This document shows, in pieces, positions 21,584 to 32,059 of a stretch of DNA of 64,000 bases. The stretch is from Heracleum sosnowskyi (lineage: Eukaryota; Streptophyta; Magnoliopsida; Apiales; Apiaceae). The notes below the pieces were generated by a model, which worked only from the letters and a program-made list of their open reading frames with translations, was not told the origin of the DNA and ran no database searches. Position 1 is the first letter of the stretch, and every line of letters begins with the position of its first letter. The position numbers and the translations under genes were made by a program. The stretch spans positions 113,695,111-113,759,110 of the forward strand of contig CM061244.1 in the NCBI GenBank assembly GCA_030848705.1, read 5' to 3'.

Positions 21584-23818
21584 ACAACTGAAAGCCAAGA
21601 GGCCTTTGAGGCCCTGAAGAAATACATGGCTGAAGCACCACTATTGGCAAAACCCAAGCCAGGGGAAACTCTCTACTTGTACTTGGCAGTTTCTAACACA
21701 GCCCTTGGAGCTGTACTGATAAAGGAAGAATTGAAAGTGCAGAAGCCCATCTACTATGTGAGTAAGATTCTTCATGGGGCAGAAATAAACTACTCAACGA
21801 TTGAGAAGTTTGCCTTAGCCTTGATAATGGCCTCAAGAAAGCTACGCCCGTACTTCCAGGCTCACAAGATAGAGGTCTTGACTGATCAACCTCTAAGAAA
21901 CATCTTGCATAGCCCTCAAGTTAGTGGAAGATTGATCAAATGGGCTATTGAATTGGGCGAATTTGACATCAAGTATAAGCCTCGAACGACCATAAAGGCT
22001 CAGGCACTTGCTGACTTCATGGTTGAATGCACCATTGACAACCAAGAAGTCGGGGGGCAGGAAGTAATAGTGGAAGATAAGAAAGATCAAGAAATGGACT
22101 TCAAAGAATATTGGGTGCTCTATTTTGATGGAGCATCAAAAACAAAATCAAGTGGAGCTGGTTTAGTGCTACAAAGTCCTGATGGATTCCTCATTGAGTA
22201 TGCACTAAAACTTGACTTCCCAACGACAAACAATGAGGCTGAGTATGAAGCTCTGATAGCTGGCTTAGGGCTGGCTGGAGCCTTAAGGGTCAAAACTCTG
22301 AAAGTATGTGGAGACTCGAGGCTAGTGGTTTCCCAAGTAAATGGGGAATTTGAGGCCAGAGATGAAGTCATGGCCAAGTACTTGAAACTTGTCAAGGCCA
22401 TCATGACTCAGTTCGATGAATGCTATGTGGAACACATTCCAAGGGAAGAAAACATGAAGGCTGATGCCTTGTCTAAATTTGCTTCTTCCGAAATTGAAAA
22501 CTATGCAGGGAGTGTATACTTCCAAGTCCTGAGGACCCCAAGCATCAACGGAAAGTTGGTAGCACCCATTGATGTTGCTAGTTGTTGGATAGATCCCATC
22601 AAGGCTCATCTGGAAACCGGGTGGTTACCCAACGACACTTCAGAAGCACGAAAGCTATACGTCAGAGCACTAAGGTATACCCTGATTGAGGGAATCCTAT
22701 ATAAGAAGTCTTTCATCATTCCATATCTGAAATGTTTAAGACCTCAAGAGGCAGAATTGGCCCTGAAGGAGGTACATGAAGGAATTTGTGGGCAACACTT
22801 GGGGGGCAGAGCCCTTGCTCATAAAGTCACCCGTCTAGGTTTCTATTGGCCAAGCATACTTGCTGATGCTAAAAGCTATGTGAAGAAATGTGAACGGTGC
22901 CAGAAACATGCACCAGTGGTTAGGCAACCACCAGAGATGTTGACATCCATAAACTCACCAATCCCCTTTGCCATGTGGGGAATGGATATACTTGGGCCAT
23001 TTCCAATGGCAAGTGCTCAAAGAAAGTTCTTGATAGTAGCAATCGACTACTTCACCAAGTGGATTGAGGCTAAACCATTAGCCAAGATAACCACCAAGCA
23101 AGTGATGCATTTCTTCTGGGAAAATGTGATATGCAGGTATGGAATTCCACGAGTCCTGGTTACGGACAATGGAACTCAGTTTAACAATGATGAGTTCAAG
23201 AAATATTGTGATGAGAACGATATCAAGTTGCGCTTCACTTCTGTTGCCCATCCTCAAGCAAATGGGCAAGCTGAGGTTGCAAATCGAATTATCCTAGATG
23301 GACTAAAGAAAAGAGTTGAACGCTCCAGAAACACTTGGGTAGACGAATTGCTCCCCATACTATGGGCATATCGTACTACTTGTAAAGTCACCACTGGAGC
23401 TACCCCCTTCCTGTTGGCATATGGGGCAGAGGCAGTGATTCCAGTGGAGATTACTCACACATCTCCAAGAGTTGAGGCTTATGAGCCAGAAACAAATGAG
23501 GAAGGCTTGAGGCTGGCCTTAGATTTGATTGATGAAGTTAGAGATGAGGCAAATGCCAAGATAGTTCAGCATCAGAAACGAGCATCTTTCTATTACAACC
23601 TAAGGGTTAAAGAAAGGTTCTTTCGACAAGGAGACTTGGTTCTTCGAAAGATTGAGGCATCCGGAGTTGGACAAAAGGGCAAGCTGGCCCCAAATTGGGA
23701 AGGACCATATCGCGTTAAGAACGTATTTGGTCGAGGCTCGTACAAGCTAGAAACCCTCGAAGGGCATGAGGTGCCAAGGACTTGGCATGCCTCAAATTTG
23801 AAATTCTATTATGTTTAA
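21584..23818 (+). CDS. Gypsy RNase H, archaeal-type RNase H and integrase
   Basis: This is the rest of the pol frame after the TAG; the first ATG at 21626 gives 730 residues. First comes the RT-linked RNase H (LYLAVSNTALGAVLI, YYVSKILHGAEINYSTIEK, LADFMVE). Then a second RNase H follows with YFDGA (D168), NNEAEYEAL, D230 of CGDSRL and D280 of MKADALSKF. The integrase has H384/H391 with C422/C425 and the core D454 (WGMDILGPF), D514 (VTDNG) and E550 (GQAE). The C-terminal GPYRV...TWHASNLKFYYV module has no chromodomain. Two RNase H domains in a row are the mark of Tat/Ogre elements. Without readthrough or a restart this part would not be made. Confidence 0.9.
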   Translation, partial: TTESQEAFEALKKYMAEAPLLAKPKPGETLYLYLAVSNTALGAVLIKEELKVQKPIYYVSKILHGAEINYSTIEKFALALIMASRKLRPYFQAHKIEVLTDQPLRNILHSPQVSGRLIKWAIELGEFDIKYKPRTTIKAQALADFMVECTIDNQEVGGQEVIVEDKKDQEMDFKEYWVLYFDGASKTKSSGAGLVLQSPDGFLIEYALKLDFPTTNNEAEYEALIAGLGLAGALRVKTLKVCGDSRLVVSQVNGEFEARDEVMAKYLKLVKAIMTQFDECYVEHIPREENMKADALSKFASSEIENYAGSVYFQVLRTPSINGKLVAPIDVASCWIDPIKAHLETGWLPNDTSEARKLYVRALRYTLIEGILYKKSFIIPYLKCLRPQEAELALKEVHEGICGQHLGGRALAHKVTRLGFYWPSILADAKSYVKKCERCQKHAPVVRQPPEMLTSINSPIPFAMWGMDILGPFPMASAQRKFLIVAIDYFTKWIEAKPLAKITTKQVMHFFWENVICRYGIPRVLVTDNGTQFNNDEFKKYCDENDIKLRFTSVAHPQANGQAEVANRIILDGLKKRVERSRNTWVDELLPILWAYRTTCKVTTGATPFLLAYGAEAVIPVEITHTSPRVEAYEPETNEEGLRLALDLIDEVRDEANAKIVQHQKRASFYYNLRVKERFFRQGDLVLRKIEASGVGQKGKLAPNWEGPYRVKNVFGRGSYKLETLEGHEVPRTWHASNLKFYYV

Positions 23819-25556
23819 AGTGTGTCCTGATTGGACTCACTACTAGGACAAATAGAAATAAGGTTCGATGAAATCATGAGCTTCCTAGAAAGCAAATGAA
23901 GGGTTGAAACCCCAGAAACCTAAGACATTCAGTCCAAACCCCATCATTCGATATGCTCAATGAAAGGCTTGAAGCCAAAACAAGACGGTATAAGACATAA
24001 AAGGCTTATGCAAATGTCAAGTTAGCCTCGAATAAGGAAAAATCGTCGTAAATGTGTAGGTCGCTCCACACTTTACACCAAGACGATACTCGTGAAACAC
24101 TAGTGTATATTAAAATCCTCAAAAAAGGGTAGTAAGTCCCAGGTGAGGGATAAAAAGACCCCAAGTCTCAAAAAAGACCGGTATAACTTCTATGAAATCC
24201 TAGTGCATTATCATAGACGTTGGGAAGCGCGATCAACCATTTTAAACCCAGAATCTTCAAAGAAAGCCCAGAATCTTCAAAGAATTCTTCAAAACTTCAA
24301 GTAAGAAACCCAGAAAATGATGAGATTCAACAGAAAATCTCGCCAGGAATCGCCTAGTGACTGGAAACCCAACCGGTTAAGAAAGGGCAACCGTCTATAG
24401 CCAGTTAAGGCCCACAAATCCATTTATGGATTATAGAGATTAAAACCCAAATAATTTGGGTCTCAGGCAAATTCGAAGCCCAAACAATTAAGGCCCAATA
24501 AGGCCCAAGGCTGGAATAATTTAAGCCCAATTAAAAATTGGGCTAGTTAAGGCCCAAGAAAAGAATGAAATTTGAAATATAACCAAGGTAAAAACAAAGT
24601 TGAGGTCGAAAAAGACCCCTGATCGACATCGAAGGCTCGAAGTCAAAAATATATGAGAAAACGAGGTCGTATCAAACGACCTCACTCCCAAATAAAGGGA
24701 AATAATTAAAGATTTGAGGTCGAAAAGGCCCTAAATGAGATCGAACGACCCAAGTCGAAAACACACACGAAACTGAGGTCGTATACATCGACTTCGCACC
24801 CAAAAATAAGTCAAAAAATTGAAAAAGTGAGGTCGGAAAGAACCCTAGATCGAAGTCGATTGATTGAGATCGAAAATACACGATAAATCGAGTTCGTATC
24901 TCCCGACCTCACGCTATAACGAGGTTGAAGAAACACGAGGATGAAATCGAGCATATGAGGTCGAAAAGGTATGGGAAATCGAGGTCGAAACATACGACCT
25001 CGTACCAAAATAAAACCAGGATAACTAAGAAATCCTGGTCGAAAACACATGGTAATGAAGTCGACGAATCGAGGTCGAAAAAAGCTTATGAAGTGAAGTC
25101 GACAGCTTCGACCTCACAATCAATCGAGGTCGAAGATATACTAAATCCTGGTCGAATGATCCTAGTCGAAAATGACTAGGAATTCCTGGTCGAAACAGAC
25201 GACCTGGGACCAACATCGAGGTCGAAAAAGGGGAAATCCTGGTTGAACGTGACCAGGAAATCCTGATCGAAAATAACCAGGAAATCGAGGTCGACAATGG
25301 CTTACAATTTGAGGTCGAAAACATACTGAGTCGAGGTCGAACAGGTGAGGTCGAAAAAGACCTGGGATTCCTGGTCGATGGCTTCAACCTCACAGCAGTT
25401 TGAGCTCGAATACCAGGTCGAAATCCTGGTCGAATTTATACTGATTCCAGGTCGAAAATAACCTAGCTTGAGGTCAAAAAATGCCCAAAAAAAAAGAAGA
25501 AAATTTTGGGAAAAATGCGCTGTAACTTCTACGAAAACCCCAAGGATATTTTCCCA
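23819..25556 (+). repeat. Gypsy 3' non-coding region rich in GAGGTCGAA words
   Basis: No open frame. From about 24600 to 25470 the word GAGGTCGAAA and its relatives CTGGTCGAAA and ACGACCTC recur dozens of times on both strands, so many short hairpins are possible. The same word makes the tandem arrays in the relative at 52776-56350. Confidence 0.8.
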
Positions 25557-25557
25557 G

Positions 25558-25572
25558 AAGTTGGGGGGCAAA
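25558..25572 (+). promoter_or_regulatory. Gypsy polypurine tract
   Basis: AAGTTGGGGGGCAAA ends at the start of the 3' LTR. The same sequence borders the LTR of the minus-strand relative at 52776. Confidence 0.8.
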
Positions 25573-26078
25573 TGATATGGTCAGAAAAGTAATTATAGAA
25601 ATATAATTGACGGTCCAATGAAAAGGCTTGATATTTAATGCCCAAATCCCTAATTACTCATTAATTTCGTAATTAATGAATAGGGAAAATATACAGCTCA
25701 TTAAAAGAGCCCAAATTATGGCAAATTGGTCAAAGAAGGATCCGGAATCCCAATTAAAGGCAATTAATGAGTCATAGCCTTTATCGACAAGGAAAAGACT
25801 TATCCTGCAAGCAATACAATGTTTATCCAATATCGAAAAGGAGACTTATTCGCTAAGACTCCTAAACATACCATAAATACTAGGCTCCAGACGCCTATAT
25901 AAGGTCCCTGATCCTACAATCAGAACTACGTCTTTGGCTTGATTCTCAATAACGATTTGAGATACGTAGGCATCTTGTGAGGACCAATTTAGTCCGGATA
26001 CACGAGTGCAACCATTAAAGCTCGAAGCTCATTAAACCTTAGCATTAATTACACAAGCACGTTTTTTAATCCATAACA
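25573..26078 (+). repeat. Gypsy 3' LTR
   Basis: A near-identical partner of 17733-18237, followed by the target duplication AATTG. Confidence 0.92.
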
Positions 26079-26408
26079 AATTGATATTTTAATTATTAAT
26101 CTCATCTTTTTAATAAGATCATCCCAAATTCATTACTTTTTTGTTTCCATTTTCTATCATAATAATAATTTTTCCAATATGTTTAAAAATTATATGTACT
26201 TCAAGTTAAGAAACTCAGATTATTAGCTAATTATAACTTTGTATGTTTAGTGTTATAATTCAAATAATATAGGGAATTGCAAATTTTATTTAAATTAAAG
26301 ATATTGTTACAAATAACAATTTTGTTATAGTTTGTTATTCCCGGCTAAATTATGAAATTTCTATAAAAAAAATTAGCCCGGGTCATCTTAAGATTCTGGG
26401 TCCGCCTG

Positions 26409-27311
26409 CTCCAAGAGAAATGCAACTTATTAATCTATTATAAATATAAAATATGGATAACATTTTTGGACAGGGAAATATGAAAGATGGTCTTGTTGTA
26501 AGCATGTTATTCATTGCATTACAACAGATGTCGTGCTTCACCTGGTTGTTTAAAGACAATAGAACAAAAGACCAAGAATGCTTTGAGATTGTTATGCCAT
26601 ATTTTGGCATAGTTCAAATTTCTCTGTTTAATAATTATTAATTCAGATTAATAATTAATTGCTTAACCACTAAGTAATATCCTCTCTCTGAAACGAGGAA
26701 AGAATCAATCTCAATCAACGAATAAAGGAAAATATCTCCAAAAGATATTCTTCAAATCATGGAAAGAAATGCGGAGATGCCGCGAGATTGTAGGAAAATG
26801 TGTGAAGACCGGACTATTTATGGGAACGTGATGTGAATGGATAAATCCGGACTACTTATGGGAACGTGATGTGGGTGGATAAACTCTGACTATTTATGAG
26901 CTTGGACTGAATGGGCTTATCCAATGACTTGTTTTCCAAGAACTACGTGAGGCTTGATCCCTATATAAAGGGGTACGTAGGCACCTTGTATGATACGACA
27001 ATTGACACTCGGCAAAGAGCAAGAGAAAGAACTCAATCTCTATTCAATTTCTGAGGAGCCATCATACAAGTCCAGCCCCCAAATATCCAAAAATCCCAAA
27101 TTCCCATATTTTCATAATTCGTTATTTCAACAACTTCCGATTTGTGTTGTTACGAAATTCCTCCAATAACAGAGATTAATGTTAATGATCTCATTTTTCA
27201 TGTTTCTTTCAAATGAACTTAAATATGTTCCAACTTAAATTTAAATTTGTTGCAATGGTGCTTTTGGGAGATACTGGATATGAAATAAGATCTTGGCTCG
27301 GTAAGAATACA
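26409..27311 (+). repeat. Tandem duplication copy A, rest (with solo LTR inside)
   Basis: The sequence matches copy B (27360-28316) at ~90% except for the 26590-27171 insertion. The GTCTTGTT at 26483 runs straight into GTAAGCATG, showing the site before the MITE landed in copy B. Confidence 0.75.
26585..27176 (+). mobile_element. Solo LTR with GAGAT target duplication
   Basis: The LTR is 26590-27171 (582 bp), TGTTATG...CAATAACA, with GAGAT at 26585-26589 and 27172-27176. It holds a TATA box (TATATAAAGG at 26962) followed by a TACGTAGGCACCTTG block like that of the Tat LTRs. Copy B at about 28172-28179 shows the uninterrupted site TTTGAGATTAATG. Confidence 0.88.
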
Positions 27312-27359
27312 TATGCGTCCCCAGATAAAAAATCAACACTTGTTATGCCATGTCATTTG

Positions 27360-28316
27360 GTAACAATTTTGAGAATTATTTTGGTCATATACCTAGCATT
27401 GTTCCACCAAAAATGCAACTTATCAATTTACTATAAATATAAAATATGGACAACATTTTTGGATAAGTAAATATAAAAGATGGTCTTGTTTAGAGCTGTT
27501 CACGAAACAGAGCTGTTCGTGAACAAGCTCGAGCTCGGCTCGTTAAGAACTCGACTCGACTCGGCTCGCTAAGGGCTCGATCTCGAGCTCGAACACAAAA
27601 AATTGTTCATTAAGAAAACGAGCTCGAGCCGAGCTATTAGCGAGCTCGACTCGAGCTCGACTCGAGCTCGGCTCGAGATCGGCTCGATAAAACTCGAAAA
27701 AATTAAGATATATTCGACTTATTTTTATATTATTTGTTAACATTTTAAATTAATTTTGTAATTTATAGTAGGTGTATTGAGAATTGATTGAAAAATTAGG
27801 TTCGGTTTCGACAAAAAATGTTTTAGTTCGTTGGGCTAAGAAAAAATGGGCTTTATTATCTATTAAAATTGTAAGTTTTAATGAGCTCGGCTCGACTCGG
27901 CTCGGCTCGTTTTTGTTCGATAAAAGCTTGTGTTCGGCTCGTTAGTTAACGAGCTCGAGCTCGAACATGAATTTTGTGCGATAAGAAAGCTCGGCTCGAC
28001 TCGTTAGAGAAAAAAGTAAAGCTCAGCTCGTTTATATCAAAGCTCGGCTCGGCTCGGCTCGGTTCGTGAACGGCCCTAGTCTTTTTGTAAGCATGTTATT
28101 CATTGTATTACAACAGATGTCGTGCTTCACTTGATTGTTTAAAGACAGTAGAACAAAAGACCAAAAATGCTTTGAGATTAATGTGAATGATCTCGTTTTT
28201 TCATGTTTCTTTCAAATGAATTTAAATATGTTCTAACTTAAATTTAAATTTGTTGTAATGGATGCTTTTGGGAAATACTAGATATGAAATAAGATCTTGG
28301 CTCGATAAGAATACGA
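27360..28316 (+). repeat. Tandem duplication copy B (with MITE inside)
   Basis: The 360-bp unit runs from GTAACAATTTTGAG to GGCTCGATAAGAATAC, interrupted by the MITE at 27491. It carries neither the hAT-like element nor the solo LTR found in copy A. Confidence 0.75.
27483..28086. mobile_element. GAGCTCG-rich hAT MITE
   Basis: The element is 27491-28078. It starts TAGAGCTGTTCACGAA and ends TTCGTGAACGGCCCTA, with GTCTTGTT/GTCTTTTT as 8-bp duplications (27483-27490, 28079-28086). The outer ~100 bp on each side are runs of GAGCTCG/GGCTCG words in inverted orientation, which can fold into a very long hairpin. No coding sequence. Confidence 0.88.
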
Positions 28317-29230
28317 GCTGAAGCTCAAGTCATGTGAAACTACTGTATGACAAAATAAATACTGCAACCAAATAATTTGCTGATGATTTATAAAAGAATT
28401 GTCGGGAAAGTTACTTTTCTTATATTTTAGTGGTTTTACTTTAGTTTCTCAAAATATAAATGCACCTTTTGAATTTGTTGAGTTGGGATCAACCATTTAG
28501 TCCCAACTCCCAATTATATCGTTTTAGTCAAGGTCAAACAATTAATATATTATTGTACATTACTTTCAGTAATTTACATATTTACATATACATTTCCTGT
28601 ATTACCCGATATTAGATGATAACTCGTGCGAAGCACGAGTCTAGTTAATTTATTTGAAAATTTAAATTAATTATGCAATCTATATATGGTACTAAGGTCA
28701 TAATAAAAGAATTTGAATTACAATATAAATTTTCAATGGCCACGAATATTATTATCCGTGGATAAAAAGTAACACTTCGAACAGTGCAAGTGTAAACCCT
28801 AGTGTTTCCAGGGTTAACCAGTAATTGTGTATTTAGTCTCTCACAGCTGGCTTCATTTGTGAAATGGCAAAAAGAATAAAATGGTTATGTTTGTATAAAG
28901 TTCAAGATTTCTAATCCTGGCAGGGCCTGTTTCAAAAGTTTTTTGTGAGAATCAAATTGGTGATTTTCCCTCTGAACATTACTGATCTGCTTGATTATAA
29001 TGTTGGAACTATAAATTATTCCCTCTGGCATTTCTGTGTGCATCTGCCTGTATATTGCTAATTTATTTTTTATATATATGCTAAAGTGAAACTTGACTGC
29101 ATAATATATTCTAATATATTCTCATAATATATTTTTATGAACTTGACTGCATCTTAGGTCTCTATTAAACTTGTGGCTGGAATTGAACAGTGACTTCTGG
29201 GATTGCGTAGGGTAATGTTGATGGTATCTA
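28317..29230. other. Non-coding stretch with a Helitron-like 3' end
   Basis: No gene recognised. At 28623-28644 the hairpin CTCGTGC-GAA-GCACGAG is followed by TCTAG/T, which could be the 3' end of a plus-strand Helitron whose start I cannot place. A perfect 69-bp direct repeat of 31703-31771 lies at 28681-28749. Confidence 0.35.
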
Positions 29231-31700
29231 TCTATATAATAGTTCCTGAAGGATGTTTTGTACAGTAACTATCAAATTTAAGTCTTTAGCCTCACTTATA
29301 GAGTTAACTACAAAAATGCCATCCAGCCAAGTTGTGCCACGTATCATAAGCAACATCAAAAATTTCTAACTATTCAGCCTTCACGTGGGTGCTATCCTGC
29401 CATTACGTTATTAAATTAAAAAAACTGATTGTTGTACTGCTCTATTCTCTGAAGCTTCTCTCCGAAGCTTAATCCCCTCCCATTTCTCTATCTTTTCTTT
29501 TACTTTTATCTCTTTTTCAAGATTTGAATTTCAAACTTAATTCATCCAAAAAATATTACGGTGTAGACACACATATCGAGAATTCAAATTTTATACACGG
29601 GAATTCAAAAATTACACATACATATGAGTTACTTGCCTTTCTCTGTCTTCGTCTACTATAACTCTCATCAAAATTACTGTATTACGTTGTTTCTAACACT
29701 CTAATTTATTTATCATCATTTTATAGATTGAACTTTGCGCATGAATTGGTTGATGAGTATGGAAATTATATTGATAAATACATGAAACTTATGAAATCAT
29801 ATTCAGGTATATCTATTTTGTTTTAAGTTTATTCTCAACAATATAATTAACCACTTTTAATTTTAATTCGATTTTCAATTTTTCCTGATAGATGGTTATT
29901 GCATACAAACTGTTTGATGGTATGCACAAGAGAAAAGCTCGATAAGAAGCAACCTCATTTTCTCTTTTAGGTTTTTTTAATTTTATATTTAACTCTGTTT
30001 TTAAGGATATTATATGTATTATCTTTGGATTTACAGATTGGTACATTTATCTTATACGCAAATGGAGATGTAGAAAAACTTTTGTTCATTTTCTGTTATG
30101 TCTTGAATGAAGTGAGCTGCTGAAAATATGACCTTTTACTACAATTATGATCTGATTCTTTTTTTGGAGTTTATTAGAATTAATTTGTGTTATTTTGGGG
30201 TTGTTAAACAAAGTTCCTCCCCATTCTGAAAGTACAAATCAAACAATTATGGGATATACAAAACTCCTCTTTTTTTGGGTGTGTGTGTCTTTACGTGTAT
30301 TTTAGCTTCCTAAATGCAAGCACTTATGCTATTGTACTACTTTTTGTGTTTCATTACAGATTCAAGCTGCTGGAAAAGCCCTGCATAACACTAAGGGGGT
30401 CTGCCTTGGTCCAAGGACAAGAAGAAAAAAATAGATAAAGATATTCTAGACTAGCTTCAGGTTCCGTTTGGTTTTCACGTTGCCTGTTTTTCTGTGACGT
30501 ATAGACTCTGTTTACATTCATAGGAGTAATGCTTTTGATATTCTATACAAGAGATTATTTCTGTATTAGTTTTGAGTTGATACATGATTACGAGATTAGC
30601 TCTTATAAATCATTTTAGTTAAATTTTAAGAGCGTAGCAAGTGTGGCGGATGATTCTTATGTGAGATTCTAAGTTGAGAGGATTACTCTTCTATCAACTT
30701 AAATCATCAAAATATTATAAATATTATAATAGTGTGATATCATTGTACTGTATTATCTAAGCTCTAATTGAGAGTTGAGACACTTTAAACTAACCTACTT
30801 GCACTTCTGAAACTTTGTAAATTTTAATTAACGACTATTAACATTTTTATATTTTATTAATTTAGATAATTTATGAATATAAAGTGTGTGAGGCGACATC
30901 TAAAAGTAGGTTATAAATGTATATATTATTTAAACGTTCTGTTATTTTACTAAACTTTAAATTTAATTTTCGCAATCACTCTCAAAGACCTAGAAGACTT
31001 TTTAACAAAAAAAAAGGTAATTATAAATTTTTTAGGAAATTTAGTAATTTGTATTATAAAAAATATATACAAACAATTTTCACCCGTTGATATAATTTAA
31101 AAAAATAATATCATCACCATACATATTAATTTTAATAAGATGTAGGGATCGAGGTGCCGCCAAAGGCGGTGCCGAGAAATTTTACATACTATTGATTATA
31201 ATTTAGCTGTAGCAGAGATTATTTCTTTTGAAAATTTCAATGTTACACATTTTACATACTCTCAAATTTATTGTACGGGTCATAATTAAGATAAACTTTT
31301 GGACTTAAAAGTAGAGTTAAAAAAAGTAATTATCTTAGTGATTTGTAGTGTCAAAATTTCTTTTACAAAGAAATCGAGGTGCCGTCGGAGGCGGTGCCGA
31401 GAAGTAATATTTATTATTTAATATAATTTAATTGTGAAAAATACTATTTATTTTTTTATTATAAAAGTTTGACGTCTTTCTCTATTTGTGTAACGAAGAT
31501 TTAAATAAAAATTTATTATACACTAACATTTTGACATAATCTTAACATCACATGATCGAATCTTAAAAAAATTTCATTAAATTAGCATTAGTAATTATAC
31601 TAATATATTATTTATTTGTGATTTTTCAATTTAATTTATTATGAATTTGTTTAATAATTAAAAATTTAAAACCGCCCAGCATGGCGGGCATAAATACTAG
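29231..31700 (+). mobile_element. Candidate non-autonomous Helitron with captured exon-like pieces
   Basis: It begins A/TCTATATAATAGTTCC and ends with the stem-loop CCGCC-CAGCAT-GGCGG, nine bases, then CTAG/T. All of these are Helitron features. Inside, 29727-29806 is bounded by AG and GT and reads LNFAHELVDEYGNYIDKYMK. A second exon-like piece after CATTACAG at 30360 reads IQAAGKALHNTKGVC up to a stop at 30434. No Rep/helicase frame is present, and I could not identify the parent gene. The 5' end rests on a weak TC start. Confidence 0.45.
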
Positions 31701-31800
31701 TATATATATGGTACTAAGGTCATAATAAAAGAATTTGAATTACAATATAAATTTTCAATGGCCACGAATATAAATAATTATTTATTTATTTTACTTACAA

Positions 31801-32003
31801 TAATATAATGGGCAATACTACGTACCCCGAATTGGATTTTAAATATGTTCCCGAATGACACATGCCGTATTTTTATTCGTGGGATTCATGTGTATGCATG
31901 ATTGACCCACTCATTTATGAGAAGTGCCAATAATATTTTGATTCATCATTCGGGAACGATTTCGGGAACAATTTTGGGGACTCCAACATTTTCCAAATAT
32001 AAT
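31801..32003. mobile_element. Small Mutator-like MITE
   Basis: 31810-31994 has an imperfect inverted repeat (GGGCAATACTACGTACCCC against GGAAAATGTTGGAGTCCCC). Nine-base flanks TAATATAAT/AAATATAAT differ at one position. The 9-bp duplication suggests Mutator. Confidence 0.5.
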
Positions 32004-32059
32004 ACTATTTACCCACTTCTCATAATGCAAATTCTGCGTGTATTGATGAGAAGCTAAAC

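Larger units (their letters stand above)
17728..26083 (+). mobile_element. Tat-lineage Ty3/Gypsy LTR retrotransposon
   Basis: The element is 17733-26078 (8.35 kb) and is flanked by AATTG at 17728-17732 and 26079-26083. The LTRs (17733-18237 and 25573-26078) differ by one substitution (near 18042/25884) and one single-base indel (near 18117/25957). Internal order is gag, protease, RT, RNase H, a second RNase H, integrase and a 1.75-kb non-coding 3' region, which is the Tat/Ogre plan. Coding is broken by three nonsense codons and a gag deletion, so this young copy must have moved with proteins from elsewhere or decayed quickly. Confidence 0.93.
16579..26408. mobile_element. hAT-like element carrying nested insertions
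   Basis: The left end CAGAGGCGGACCCAG and right end CTGGGTCCGCCTG form a 12-bp inverted repeat (AGGCGGACCCAG), the CAG-start style of plant hAT elements. The sequence at 27360-27410 is the matching site without the element. No clean 8-bp target duplication remains. After removing the nested hAT MITE and the Gypsy, about 0.9 kb is left with no transposase, so it is non-autonomous. Confidence 0.65.

Noticed and set aside
26453..27470. Frames of 62-85 residues at 26453 and 27213
   Set aside because: They lie inside the tandem duplication copies and are not conserved as frames between the two copies.
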